64,000 nucleotides of DNA from JAMXLO01 sp963850535 (lineage in GTDB: Bacteria > Pseudomonadota > Alphaproteobacteria > Acetobacterales > Acetobacteraceae), in NCBI GenBank assembly GCA_963850535.1, contig CAWKMC010000029.1:1-64000 (forward strand). Reading direction: 5' to 3'. The translations under genes and the position numbers were made by a program. Of this stretch, positions 51,844 through 62,038 are shown in pieces. Position 1 is the first letter of the stretch. Every line of letters begins with the position of its first letter. The notes under the pieces were generated by a model that made no database searches, was not told the origin of the DNA, and worked only from the letters and a program-made list of their open reading frames with translations.

Positions 51844-53676
51844 TCAAACTCTGGACGTCAGTGCCTCGGCATCAGAAATTGCCTGCTCGACGATGTCCAG
51901 CAGTGACGATGTCCCGAATGGCTTTTCCAACACCCACCGTTCGGAATGAAGCCCTGCCGGCGCGGCATAACCAGTGACAAAAACAACTGGAATGCCACCA
52001 CGCAAGCGACGCGCCTGGGCAGCAAACTCGTCACCGCGCAGTTCAGGCATGGCGAAGTCTACGATCACAAGGTGTGCCGGGCGGGCGCTCCGGAGCTCCT
52101 CGAGCGCCTGCAACGGACTGCGGAACGACACGACGACATAGCCGGCCTCATCCAGCATCGCTGACAACGTGTTGCGCACCTCCTTATCGTCATCCACCAG
52201 GACGATACGGCACCCTGCATGGCGCGCATCAGCGCGGAGGGCGGGAACCGCGCGAGGGGTTCCCGGATCGCTGTACGTGTCTCTTTCCCCTGCGGGTAGA
52301 TAAATGCTGACCGTGGTGCCTTTTCCTGGTTCCGAGTTAATCTTGGTGGAACCACCCGATTGCTGCACCAGACCATAGACCTGGCTCAAGCCGAGACCAG
52401 ACCCCTCTCCCACTCCCTTGGTCGTAAAGAATGGATCAAATGCCCGCAACCGCACATCTTCCGGCATTCCTGTTCCGGTGTCGGAAACGGCTATGAGCGC
52501 GAACCGACCGACCAACCCTTCGGCGCCGACCTCGTTGCCGGAAAGATCGACGTTGCCGGTCCTGATCGTGACAAGCCCGCCATCCGGCATCGCATCTCGT
52601 GCATTTATGACCAGGTTGAGAACCGCTTGCTCCAGCTGATTTACGTCAACAAATGCGGTGACCCAACTCGGGGCAGGCTGCAGCTCGAGCCGGCCATACC
52701 CAGCAAGAGTGGCAAGCAGCAGATCCTTCAAACCAGACAGCACACCGTTTATGTCCGCGGTGCGCGGGGTTAGTGCCTGCTGGCGGCCAAACGCGAGCAG
52801 CCGACGGGTCAGCGTGGTTCCTCTTTCAATCGATTGCATGATCGTGCCGAGATACGGCACATACACGTCCTCACCACCGGACTTCATCGCGATCAAGCCG
52901 CCGGCACCGCTGATCGCCATCAGCAGATTGTTGAAGTCATGTGCAATCCCTGCGGTCAGGCGACCGATCGCCTCCAGCTTCTGCGCCTGCAGGAATTTCG
53001 CCTGCGTCGAGCGGTGGCTGGAAATCTCAGCCGTCAGTCGCATGTTTGTCTGGTCGAGTTCCTGGGTCCTGGCCGCAAGGCTCAGCTGCGCTTCAGTTGT
53101 GGCGCGAAACCACTGGGCAAATCGCGCACTTGCCACGCACAACGAGATACCGAAGACGACCGTCATCGCACCCGAGACGGTTTGCAGGCGGCCGCCCAGG
53201 ACGAAGAACGTAGCGGCGAGTGGCGCAATCGCTGGGACGATGAATGCAGTAGAAGAAGGAAAATGCGCCGCATGCACGGTCGCGGCTCCTGCGGACATTC
53301 CCGCCAGTACGAAAGCCAGGAACAGAAGATGCGCTTCATCCAAAGGCGCAAACAGCAACGGCGTGGAGCCCCACAGCACCCCGGAGATCAGTGTGCCGGT
53401 GGTCGCCAGCGTAGCCCATCCAACTTTGCGCAGAACGCCGACATGCGTCCGCCGATGCGCGTACCACAGGCCAGCACGTAGCGCCGAAAGTGCAATCACA
53501 AGACTGATCCAGGACGTAACGATCGGCGGCGGGACCACCGACGCCTCGACAAATCCAAGCAGCAGGCTGTTGATCACCGATGCGGTCAACGTGAGCGGCA
53601 AGTGCTCGAACGACGACCGCACCTGGGCAGCGCGCACCGCTTCGGCTCGTCGGTCAGCGAACGTCGCCGTCTGCAC
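51844..53676 (-). CDS. Membrane-bound hybrid sensor histidine kinase
   Basis: 610 residues. Residues 25-190 contain about six hydrophobic helices (LRAGLWYAHRR, LLFLAFVLAGMSAGAATVHA). A coiled linker (ELDQTNMRLTAEISSHRSTQ) leads to the H-box EAIGRLTAGIAHDFNNLLMA with the phosphoacceptor His, then an ATPase domain with NLVINARDAMPDGG (N box), VSDTGTGMPEDV (G1) and GEGSGLGLSQVYGLV (G2). A C-terminal receiver domain has the acceptor Asp in LVIVDFAMPE and Lys in LEKPFGTS. No partner regulator gene is adjacent. The signal is unknown. Confidence 0.95.
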   Translation of the reverse strand: MQTATFADRRAEAVRAAQVRSSFEHLPLTLTASVINSLLLGFVEASVVPPPIVTSWISLVIALSALRAGLWYAHRRTHVGVLRKVGWATLATTGTLISGVLWGSTPLLFAPLDEAHLLFLAFVLAGMSAGAATVHAAHFPSSTAFIVPAIAPLAATFFVLGGRLQTVSGAMTVVFGISLCVASARFAQWFRATTEAQLSLAARTQELDQTNMRLTAEISSHRSTQAKFLQAQKLEAIGRLTAGIAHDFNNLLMAISGAGGLIAMKSGGEDVYVPYLGTIMQSIERGTTLTRRLLAFGRQQALTPRTADINGVLSGLKDLLLATLAGYGRLELQPAPSWVTAFVDVNQLEQAVLNLVINARDAMPDGGLVTIRTGNVDLSGNEVGAEGLVGRFALIAVSDTGTGMPEDVRLRAFDPFFTTKGVGEGSGLGLSQVYGLVQQSGGSTKINSEPGKGTTVSIYLPAGERDTYSDPGTPRAVPALRADARHAGCRIVLVDDDKEVRNTLSAMLDEAGYVVVSFRSPLQALEELRSARPAHLVIVDFAMPELRGDEFAAQARRLRGGIPVVFVTGYAAPAGLHSERWVLEKPFGTSSLLDIVEQAISDAEALTSRV

Positions 53677-53879
53677 GAAAAGCCCTGCGCCTCAAGTTGA
53701 TGCGATCGCAACAGTCAATGATCGAGAGCGACGGGTCAACAAGAACGATGCAATGCTGCCGTGCGATGCCTGCTTTGGGCCAAAGCGCAGGCTGCGCCCA
53801 TTCAAAAATCGCAAATTACCATTGCCGCGCTTTAATTCTGATACGACGGAAGCCTGATTGTACAGTCTCGCCTGTGCGA

Positions 53880-55910
53880 CTAACCCCGGTTCAGTTCGTC
53901 CAGCACGGCGTTCTCGGTCAGAATCTGCGGCAGCACTTCCGGCGGACCGTGCGATGGGTAATAGACGTACAGCGGCACGCCATCCCGGCCATTCTCGCGC
54001 AAGTACGCACTGATCTGCGGATCCTGTCGCGTCCAGTCGCCCTTCAGGTAGGTTATGTTGTGTTCGACGAAGGCTCGACGCACCGCATCGGTGCCGATCG
54101 CCACCCGCTCGTTCACCAGGCAAGTGACGCACCAGGCGGCGGTCATATTGACGAAGACCGGCCGCCGTTCAGCGCGCAGGCTGGCGAGCCGCGAGGGACT
54201 GAACGGCTCGGCTCCTGCCTCGGCGGCCCGCGCGCCCGTATCGGCGCTTGGGGCGATACCGCTCAGCACCGTCAGCGCGGCAAGCAGGGCCACCGCAGTT
54301 GCGGTCTGACCCGTGCGGCGGATCCGATTGCTGCCGGTTTGCGTGACCCCGAGTACCCAGCCGGCAAAGCCCAACAGCACCAACCCTGCAACGGCCGCAA
54401 GAATGCCGGACGATCCCGCCTCCTGGCTTACCACCCACACCAGCCAGGCACTCGCGGCATACATCGGAAAGGCGAGCACCTGGCGCAGCACTTCCATCCA
54501 GCGCCCAGGTTTCGGCGCCGCCCGCCAAAGTGCCGGCGCCATGGCCAGCACGGCGTAGGGTGCCGCCAGCCCCAGCCCCATGGCGAGGAAGACGAGCATC
54601 GTCACTGCGGCCGGAGCAGCCAGCCCGGCAGCGATGGCCACGCCCATGAACGGAGCAGTACACGGCGTCGCCACAACGACAGCCAGGAGGCCGGTGAGGA
54701 AGCTACCAAGCTGCACAGAACGCAGGTTCACACCTTGGCCAGCGTGCACCAGTCCGGTCCCGACCTGGTAAACGCCGGATAGGTTCAGGCCGATGCCAAA
54801 CAGCAGCCACGCCATCGCTGTCACGAACACTGGCGATTGGAATTGAAATCCCCAGCCAGCGGCTGTGCCCGCCGCGCGGGCGGCAAGCAGGGCGCCCCCC
54901 AGCCCGGCAAAGGCGACCAGCACGCCCGCGGTGTAGGCGATCGCCTGCCAACGCGCCTTCCCACCCGCGATTCCCGCTAGGCCCACCACCTTCAGCGCGA
55001 GAATCGGAAACACACAGGGCATCAGGTTCAGGATCAATCCGCCGAGAAACGCGAGGCCCACGATCCGGCTGAGCCGCATTGTAGCCGGCGGGGGCACTGA
55101 ACCGGGCGCAGCATGCACCTCGACATCGGTCTCGACCCCGCTTCGGTCGCGGACCGAAACGAGACCGGAAAGCCCCTGCTCCGATTTGAATGCCTTGCCC
55201 GGACGCAGAGCGAGGGTGAAGCCGCCCTCCCAGACAGTCAGCGGCTGGGCCGAGCTGTCGCGGATCGAACCGGGGGTATCGGGGATGAACCAGGCATCCA
55301 CCACCGTGCTCGGAGTCAATTCCGGCCCCCGCAGCCACAACGTCCCGTCGCGATTCACAATAGCGGTCCACGGAGATGGTCGGGGCATCCGCCGCTCACT
55401 GGCGGCGAACAGTGGCGCCTGATCGGAGGCCCCAGCAGCACCGGCAGGCATGTCGAGCTGGAAGTCGGCTTCCTCCGGCACGCAAATCTCCCGGCAGACC
55501 AGCCATGCGGCATGCGCCTTGACGCTGAAAGCACCCCCGGACGGAGGTGGCGTAACAGTCACCGGCAGCAGCACCTCGCCGGCGTAGGCGTAGGTCATCA
55601 ACGGTCCCTCGGGCACACGCGCGGGTGTCGGCCAGGCGATCGGTCCGGCACTGGCTCCTTCAGGCAGGTCCAATGTCAGTTCAGGCGGCATTCCGGCATC
55701 GCCGGGATTGCGCCAATAGGTGTGCCAGCCATCTGCCAGTCGCAGCCTGAGGCCGAGATGGAACGCCTTGCCGGGAGCCACCGAGTCAACGTCGGAGACC
55801 AGCGACGCCGTGGTATGCGCGCTGGTGACCGGCGCGCTCTCCAGCGCCGCCAGAGGCAGGCTCCAGCAGGCAGCCAGGATGAACAAAAGTGCCCTGACAA
55901 CGAGCGGCAT
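53880..55910 (-). CDS. DsbD-like thiol:disulfide interchange protein
   Basis: About 676 residues from ATG 55910. A Sec signal (MPLVVRALLFILAACWSLPL) precedes an N-terminal periplasmic domain with a Cys pair in HAAWLVCREICVPEEADFQL. The membrane domain has the redox Cys in LILNLMPCVFPILALKVVGL and VATPCTAPFMGVAIA, with about eight helices. The C-terminal thioredoxin-like domain ends with WCVTCLVNERVA (CxxC). It passes electrons from cytoplasmic thioredoxin to periplasmic disulfide acceptors. The length and N-terminal type are nearest to ScsB-like DsbD proteins. Divergent from hrpB; 53 bases separate the starts. Confidence 0.93.
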   Translation of the reverse strand: MPLVVRALLFILAACWSLPLAALESAPVTSAHTTASLVSDVDSVAPGKAFHLGLRLRLADGWHTYWRNPGDAGMPPELTLDLPEGASAGPIAWPTPARVPEGPLMTYAYAGEVLLPVTVTPPPSGGAFSVKAHAAWLVCREICVPEEADFQLDMPAGAAGASDQAPLFAASERRMPRPSPWTAIVNRDGTLWLRGPELTPSTVVDAWFIPDTPGSIRDSSAQPLTVWEGGFTLALRPGKAFKSEQGLSGLVSVRDRSGVETDVEVHAAPGSVPPPATMRLSRIVGLAFLGGLILNLMPCVFPILALKVVGLAGIAGGKARWQAIAYTAGVLVAFAGLGGALLAARAAGTAAGWGFQFQSPVFVTAMAWLLFGIGLNLSGVYQVGTGLVHAGQGVNLRSVQLGSFLTGLLAVVVATPCTAPFMGVAIAAGLAAPAAVTMLVFLAMGLGLAAPYAVLAMAPALWRAAPKPGRWMEVLRQVLAFPMYAASAWLVWVVSQEAGSSGILAAVAGLVLLGFAGWVLGVTQTGSNRIRRTGQTATAVALLAALTVLSGIAPSADTGARAAEAGAEPFSPSRLASLRAERRPVFVNMTAAWCVTCLVNERVAIGTDAVRRAFVEHNITYLKGDWTRQDPQISAYLRENGRDGVPLYVYYPSHGPPEVLPQILTENAVLDELNRG

Positions 55911-55963
55911 GGCGTCCCCGCGATTCCGCGGCCATATGACGGAGAATCCGCCAGACCGCCAGC

Positions 55964-58381
55964 ATGCTCCCAATACTTCCGATCACCGAGGCAATTCCGG
56001 CGCTGCTCGCGACCGTCGCAGCCGGCCGAAATGTTGTTCTGACCGCGCCTCCAGGAGCCGGCAAGACCACGCTGGTGCCGCTGGCGTTGCTGGATGCCGA
56101 CTGGCGAGGCGACGGGACGATCCTGATGCTGGAACCCCGTCGGCTCGCGACCCGCGCTGCCGCGGCCCGGATGGCATCGCTGCTCGGCGAGACCGTCGGA
56201 AGTACGGTCGGGTACCGGACGCGCCTGGATGCAGCGGTTTCACCGGCGACACGCATCGAGGTGGTAACCGAGGGCCTGTTGATCCGACGGCTGCAATCAG
56301 ACCCCGGGCTGGACGGTGTTGCCGTGGTGATCGTGGACGAGGTCCACGAACGTTCCGTGGAGTCGGACCTTGCGCTCGCGCTGTGCCGCGATCTGCAACG
56401 GGTGCTGCGGCCGGAACTGCGGCTGGTCGCGATGTCGGCGACCGCGGATGGTGCACGGGTCGCGTCACTGCTGGGCGCGGCAGTCATCGACAGTCCAGGA
56501 CGCATGTTTCCGGTTACCACCGCGCATGTTGCGCGGGACATTCCGAGCGCCCGGGAACTGCCGGCGGCGATGGCGCGTGCCATCCGAGCCGCCCTGGGAG
56601 AACATGAGGGCGACGTGCTCGGCTTCCTCCCCGGGATGGCGGAAATCCGCCGAACTCAGGCTCTGTTGGAGGATTGTGGCGCGCTGGTCCTGCCGTTGCA
56701 TGGCGAGCTGCCGATCGCCCAACAGGATCTTGCACTGCGGCCCGCCGCGCAGCGACGTGTGGTGCTGGCGACTTCGATTGCGGAGACCTCGCTGACCGTG
56801 CCGGGAGTGCGGATCGTTGTGGATGGCGGTTTTCGGCGGGCCCCGCGACTGGATCCGACGACCGGGCTTACCAGGCTGACCACGCTCCGCATTTCGCGGG
56901 CCGCGGCGGAGCAGCGGGCTGGCCGCGCAGGACGGGAGGCATCTGGTGCGGCCGTCCGCCTCTGGTCCGCTTCTCTGCATCGCGGGCTCCCGGCCTACGA
57001 TCGGCCCGAGATCCTGGAGGCGGAATTGTCAGGGCTGGTGCTCGACTGCGCAGCATGGGGCACGCCGCCCTCGGAGCTGCCATTCCTCGACCTGCCGCCT
57101 GCGGGGGCTGCGGCGGCGGCAACCGCGCTGCTGACGGAGCTGGGCGCCCTGGCGGCGAACGGTCGGATCACGGAAGTGGGGCGGCGAATGGCGGCGCTTG
57201 GGGCGCATCCTCGTTTGGCGGCGATGATGCTGGCCGCGCGAACCTCGGGCGAGGCGGCGTTGGCGGCTGATTTATCCGCGTTGCTCGAGGAGCGCGACCC
57301 GCTGCGAAGGCCGGATACACCAGCGGATATCGGCCTGCGTCTGGCAGCGATCGCAGCCGATGATCCGGCCGCGGATCGCGCCGCGATAGCGCGTATCCGC
57401 CGGGCGGCGGCCCAATATCGCCGGCGGCTGCGGCTTTCCCCGGACGCCCGCGCCGACGGCGATCCAGGGCGGCTGATCGGTGTGGGCTTCCCCGATCGTA
57501 TCGCGCAGCGACGTGGCGAGCCGGGCAGCTTCCGGCTGGCGGGTGGCGGCGGCGCGCGGCTCGCACGCAGCGATCCGCTGTCCAGCGCGCCACTCCTGGC
57601 AATCGCAGCGCTGGAACTTAAAGCGGCGGCGCGTATTCGCCTGGCAGCACGGCTCGACCCCGATGCTCTGCCTGCCGAGCGGATCACCGAGCAGGTAGAA
57701 ACCAGCTTCGACCAGAAGTCTGGCGCGGTGTTGGCGCGACGACGGCGAAGACTGGGCGCGCTGGTGCTGGCTGACCGCACCGCGCAGACGAGCCCAGCTG
57801 ACGTCGCAGATGCATTGGTGCACGCGGCGGCGGCAGAGGGATTGCGTTCACTGCCTTGGAGCGATGCCGCGCGGCAGTTCCAGGCACGGGTCGGGTTGAT
57901 GCGGCAATTGGAGCCGGGCGACGACTGGCCTGACCTGTCGGATGAGGCCTTGGCGGCCCGTGTCCATGAGTGGCTTGCACCACAGCTCGACGGCATGTCG
58001 CGCCTGGCTGACCTCGGCCGGCTCGACCTGGTGGCGATCCTGACTGGCCTGCTGCCTCGGCCGCTCGTGCGTCGGCTCGACGCAATGCTGCCAGCCCAAC
58101 TGACCCTGCCGGCGGGACGCGCGGCGATCGACTACACTCAGCCGATCCCGGTGGCAGCAGCGCGAGCCCAGGCGTTCTTTGGCATGACGATGACGCCGCA
58201 ACTGGCTGACGGCCGCGTGCCACTGCGGCTCGCTCTGCTGTCGCCGGCGGGACGGCCGGCGGCGATCACTGGCGATCTGGCTGGCTTCTGGCGGGGCGGC
58301 TGGACCGACGTGCGGCGGGACATGCTGGGCCGCTATCCGAAGCACTCCTGGCCGGAGGATCCGGGCCGAAGCGAGCGCTGA
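55964..58381 (+). CDS. hrpB: ATP-dependent helicase HrpB
   Basis: 805-residue DExH-box helicase. Walker A is LTAPPGAGKTTLVPLALLD, motif II VVIVDEVHERSVESDLALAL (DEVH), motif III LVAMSATADG, motif V TSIAETSLTVPGVRIVVDGG and motif VI EQRAGRAGREASGAAVRLWS. The C-terminal HrpB-specific domain runs through QLTLPAGRAAIDYTQP and AQAFFGMTMTPQLADGRVPL and ends WPEDPGRSER. RNA-related role presumed from family; substrate not known. Complete. Confidence 0.96.
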   Translation: MLPILPITEAIPALLATVAAGRNVVLTAPPGAGKTTLVPLALLDADWRGDGTILMLEPRRLATRAAAARMASLLGETVGSTVGYRTRLDAAVSPATRIEVVTEGLLIRRLQSDPGLDGVAVVIVDEVHERSVESDLALALCRDLQRVLRPELRLVAMSATADGARVASLLGAAVIDSPGRMFPVTTAHVARDIPSARELPAAMARAIRAALGEHEGDVLGFLPGMAEIRRTQALLEDCGALVLPLHGELPIAQQDLALRPAAQRRVVLATSIAETSLTVPGVRIVVDGGFRRAPRLDPTTGLTRLTTLRISRAAAEQRAGRAGREASGAAVRLWSASLHRGLPAYDRPEILEAELSGLVLDCAAWGTPPSELPFLDLPPAGAAAAATALLTELGALAANGRITEVGRRMAALGAHPRLAAMMLAARTSGEAALAADLSALLEERDPLRRPDTPADIGLRLAAIAADDPAADRAAIARIRRAAAQYRRRLRLSPDARADGDPGRLIGVGFPDRIAQRRGEPGSFRLAGGGGARLARSDPLSSAPLLAIAALELKAAARIRLAARLDPDALPAERITEQVETSFDQKSGAVLARRRRRLGALVLADRTAQTSPADVADALVHAAAAEGLRSLPWSDAARQFQARVGLMRQLEPGDDWPDLSDEALAARVHEWLAPQLDGMSRLADLGRLDLVAILTGLLPRPLVRRLDAMLPAQLTLPAGRAAIDYTQPIPVAAARAQAFFGMTMTPQLADGRVPLRLALLSPAGRPAAITGDLAGFWRGGWTDVRRDMLGRYPKHSWPEDPGRSER

Positions 58382-58467
58382 GCAAACTCCCGGCGGCAAT
58401 TCTTGTTGCAACCGCGACCGCGTGCCATGTCCTGCTCAAGCAATCCCATCGGGAGACACCCGTTCTG

Positions 58468-59548
58468 ATGACGTGGCGGCGGTTACCGACCAGGAGACCC
58501 CGATTTGCAGTGCTGTTTCTGGCCTTATTGATCAGCGGCTGCAATGGCATGCCGGGCAGTGCCGTGGCTCGCTCGACACCCGACAGCTTTGCCCCGCTGG
58601 TAAAGCGCGTCCTGCCCGCGGTGGTGAATATTGCGGTGACCGAAACCGTAACCGGTGGCGATGTGCTTTCCGAACTGCCACCGGAGCTGCGGGATACACC
58701 GCTCGGCCGCGAGTTTCGCCGTCGATTCGGCAACCGGCGCGAACAGGCGATGGGGGCCGGCTCGGGCTTCGTCATCGATCCGTCGGGGCTGATCGTCACC
58801 AACAATCATGTCGTGGGTCATGCGGACAAATTCAGGTCTCGCTGAGCGACGGCGACACGGCTGCCGGCGCGCGTGATCGGCACGGACGAGTTGACCGATG
58901 TTGCCCTGATCAAGGTGCAGGCTTCCAGCCACTGCCCGCGGTACCGTTCGGCGATTTACGTCAGGTGGAGGTCGGCGATTGGGTGCTCGCGGCGGGAAAC
59001 CCATTCGGTCTCGGCGGCTCGGTTACGGCGGGCATCATTTCGGCCGCGCGGCCGTGACCTGGGTGCCGGGCCATTCGATAACTTTCTGCAGCTCGATGCG
59101 CCGATCAATCCCGGTAATTCCGGTGGGCCGATCTTCAACATGGATGGCCAGGTGATCGCGATCAGCACAGCGATCGTATCGCCGTCCGGTGGTTCGGTCG
59201 GCATCGGTTTCGCCACGCCAAGCGAGCTCCTCATCCCGCTCATCAACCAGCTGCGGGCCAGCGGCCATATCGAGCGCGGCTGGCTCGGCGTGTCGGTCGA
59301 CGATTCGCAGAATGGGGGTGAACATAGCGAATGTCGAGCGCACCAGCCCGGCTGCGCGTGCCGGGCTGCGACAAGGCGATATGATCCTGATGCTGAACGG
59401 CGAACGGATCGAGACGGCCCGCAGTCTGATTCGCGCGGTGGCGGCGGTATCGCCCGGAACCAGCGTCACCCTTTCGATCAGGCGGCAGGGACGGCAGATG
59501 GACGTACCGGTTACCGTCGGCCTCCGGCCCACGGAGGGGGCCGGCTAA
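58468..59548 (+). pseudogene. DegP/HtrA-type periplasmic serine protease, several frameshifts
   Basis: Pieces across frames make a protein of about 360 residues: a signal-like lipobox region (LFLALLISGCNGMPG), AGSGFVIDPSGLIVTNNHVV (catalytic His), then in a second frame QVSLSDGDT, in a third RVIGTDELTDVALIKVQ (catalytic Asp), VGDWVLAAGNPFGLGGSVTA in another, then FDNFLQLDAPINPGNSGGPI (catalytic Ser) and VGIGFATPSELLIPLINQLR. A final shift near 59315 leads to a PDZ domain (RAGLRQGDMILMLNGERIET). At least four breaks (about 58830, 58925, 59045, 59315). Triad and PDZ are intact if repaired. The two-component genes follow. Confidence 0.85.
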
Positions 59549-59561
59549 AGGAGCAAGCTCA

Positions 59562-60245
59562 ATGCGCATCCTCGTGGTGGAAGACGACAAGGACGTCGGA
59601 GCGTTCGTGGTAAGGGGCCTGAAGGAGGCGGGCCATGTCGTGGAGCTGGCCGATAACGGCCGCGACGGTCTGTTCCTGGCCGCAAGCGAGGCGTTCGACG
59701 CAGTGATCCTGGACCGGATGCTGCCCGGCGGGATCGACGGCATCAGATTGCTGGAGACGCTGCGTGGACAGAAGAACACCGTGCCGGTGCTCATCCTGTC
59801 GGCACTGGCCGATGTCGACGAGCGCGTGCGCGGCCTGAAGGCTGGGGGCGATGACTACCTGACCAAGCCGTTCGCGTTTGCCGAGTTGCTGGCGCGTGTC
59901 GAGGCCCTGGCGCGCCGCGGCAAGGGCGAGGGTCCGGTGACCAAACTGGTGGTCGAAGACCTGGAGCTTGATCTGTTGTCGCGGCAGGTGAAACGGGCGG
60001 GGCAGAAGATCGATCTGCAGCCGCGGGAATTCCGCCTGCTCGAATACCTGATGCGCCATGCCGGCCAGGTGGTGACGCGCACGATGCTGCTGGAAGGCGT
60101 GTGGGACTATCACTTCGATCCGCAGACCAACGTGATCGACGTGCACGTCTCGCGACTGCGGCAGAAGGTGGACAAGCCGTTCCCAAAGCCGCTGATCCAT
60201 ACCGTGCGCAACGCGGGTTACATGCTGCGCGCTGAGAGTGCGTGA
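59562..60245 (+). CDS. OmpR-family response regulator
   Basis: 227 residues. The receiver domain has MRILVVEDDKDVGAFVVRGL, acceptor Asp in AVILDRMLPGGIDG and Lys in DYLTKPFAFAELLARV. The C-terminal winged helix has LLEYLMRHAGQVVTRTMLLE and IDVHVSRLRQKVDKPFPKPL with HTVRNAGYMLRA. Ribosome binding site AAAGGAGC. The stop overlaps the kinase start by four bases (GTGA). It follows a DegP-like protease by 13 bases, so the three may form an envelope stress unit. Confidence 0.96.
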   Translation: MRILVVEDDKDVGAFVVRGLKEAGHVVELADNGRDGLFLAASEAFDAVILDRMLPGGIDGIRLLETLRGQKNTVPVLILSALADVDERVRGLKAGGDDYLTKPFAFAELLARVEALARRGKGEGPVTKLVVEDLELDLLSRQVKRAGQKIDLQPREFRLLEYLMRHAGQVVTRTMLLEGVWDYHFDPQTNVIDVHVSRLRQKVDKPFPKPLIHTVRNAGYMLRAESA

Positions 60246-61673
60246 CGCAGCTCTCGCTCTTCCGACGACCAATCGAAGCAGCGGCAGGGGTCTCGACATG
60301 GCGGCTCTTGCGATCGGCAGGCGTCCGCTTCGCTGTCATCTATGCGGTGCTGCTTTCGGCAAGTGCAGCCGCGCTGGCGCTGTTTCTGTGGTGGTCCACG
60401 GCGGGCCTACTCGATCGGCAGACAGAGGCGGCCATCCGCGCGGACGCACAAAGCCTGGCGGAGCGGTTCGCGGCTGGTCAGGTTGCCGCCCTGATACTCA
60501 CCATCGACGAGAGGCTGGCGCAGAATGTCGAGGACGATGCGATTTACCTGCTGGCGGATCCCGCTGGGCGCCCCCTCGCCGGCAACCTGCAGCACTGGCC
60601 GCAGGGCGCGGTCGAGAACGGTGCCTGGTATGAACTGCCGATAGAACGCGCCGGAGCTCGCTCGCTCGCCGTGGTGGAGGCGTTCACCCTTCCGGGTGGC
60701 TTCCGGCTGCTGATCGGGCGTGATGTGCAGGTGCGCGCCCAATTGCGCACGCTGCTGACCGACGCGCTGCTGTGGGCGCTGCTGGTCGTCCTGGTGATGG
60801 CAACGGCTGGTGCGCTGGTGGTGCGCAGCCTGTTCCGCCGTGCGCTGGCCAATGTCTCCGACACCGCGCTGGCGATCGCCGGCGGCAATTTCACCCAGCG
60901 TGTCAGGCTGACCGGCCGGGGCGACGAGTTCGATCAGCTCGCCGAGACCATCAACGATATGCTGAACCGGATGGCCCGGCTGATGGAAGGCGTGCGCGAA
61001 GTGTCGAACGCGATCGCACACGACCTCCGCACACCAATCACCCGGGCGCGGGTGCGACTGGAAGAGGCTGCCGCCCATGCCGGGTCGGTGGCCGAGCTGC
61101 GCTCCGCCATTGAGCGGGCGATCACCGATCTCGATGACATCGTTGCAGTGTTTCAGGCTCTGTTGCGGATCGCCGAGATCGAAGCTGGCTCACGCCGCGC
61201 CGCCTTTGCCACGGTGCGATCTCGCACCGGTGCTCGCCGATGCAGCCGAACTGTATGGGGCGGTGGCTGATGAAAAAGACGTCGCGTTGTCGGTGGAGGA
61301 GCCGGACCACCTGCCTACCTATGGCGATCGCGAACTGATCCAACAGGCGGTTGTCAACCTCGTGGACAACGCTGTGAAGTTTTCACCGCCAGGCTCCGCG
61401 GTCCGATTGTCGGCGAAAGCCATTCAAGCTGGGGTGGAGATCTCTGTTGCCGATCGGGGACCAGGCATTCCTGAGGCCGACAGGGAGCGGGTGACGGAAC
61501 GGTTCTTCCGAGGAGAGACCGCGCGCAACACTCCCGGCTCAGGGCTCGGGCTGGCGCTTGTCCAAGCCGTGGCGCAGTTGCATGGCGGAACCCTGCGATT
61601 GGTCGACACCGCGCCCGGCGTGACGGCCATACTGACGCTGGCAGGGCACGAGGATGCTGGCGCGCGTGCCTAA
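60242..61673 (+). pseudogene. Sensor histidine kinase, one frameshift
   Basis: Partner of the upstream regulator. The first frame (from GTG 60242) has a membrane helix (FAVIYAVLLSASAAALALFL), a periplasmic domain, a second helix, a HAMP region (RRALANVSDTALAIAGGNFT) and the H-box EVSNAIAHDLRTPITRARVR. Near 61208 the frame shifts and continues CDLAPVLADAAELYG, then the N box LIQQAVVNLVDNAVKFSPPG, VADRGPGIPEADRERV and GSGLGLALVQAVAQLHGG, ending at 61673. About 475 residues. One extra base is enough to explain it. All catalytic boxes remain, so a sequencing indel is possible. Confidence 0.88.
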
Positions 61674-61731
61674 CGCCATTGTCATGCGACCACCACGGGC
61701 GGGAGAGCACGGCACTGTCAGAATTCTCGTC

Positions 61732-62031
61732 ATGCGTTCGCTCGTGCTGGCAGTCGGAGTGGTGGGATTGATGGTGTGGTTCGGTCTCATGCCGGTGGCG
61801 AGCCAGTCGTCGCCGCCGCAGCAGATCACCAGCGACACGCCGGCTTATTGCTTGCAACTGCTGGACCGGGTCAGTGGGATGGTCCGCTCTGCAGGCACTC
61901 CGCCGCCCCAGGAGGTCGGTTATCTGTCGAGCGAGGGGCAGCGCATGTGCGATCAGGGCCAGACGCGCGGCGGGATTCTACGGCTACGCCGGGCGCTGAT
62001 GCTGATGATGCATCAGAGTGGAGGGCCGTAG
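61732..62031 (+). CDS. Small exported protein of unknown function
   Basis: About 99 residues from ATG 61732 (MRSLVLAVGVVGLMVWFGLM), with a hydrophobic signal/anchor and probable cleavage after VASQ. The mature part has two Cys (PAYCLQLLDRV and QRMCDQGQTRGG) which may form a disulfide, and ends with RRALMLMMHQSGG. No domain is known to me. It is 58 bases after the histidine kinase and may be co-transcribed. Confidence 0.65.
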   Translation: MRSLVLAVGVVGLMVWFGLMPVASQSSPPQQITSDTPAYCLQLLDRVSGMVRSAGTPPPQEVGYLSSEGQRMCDQGQTRGGILRLRRALMLMMHQSGGP

Positions 62032-62038
62032 CTACGGG

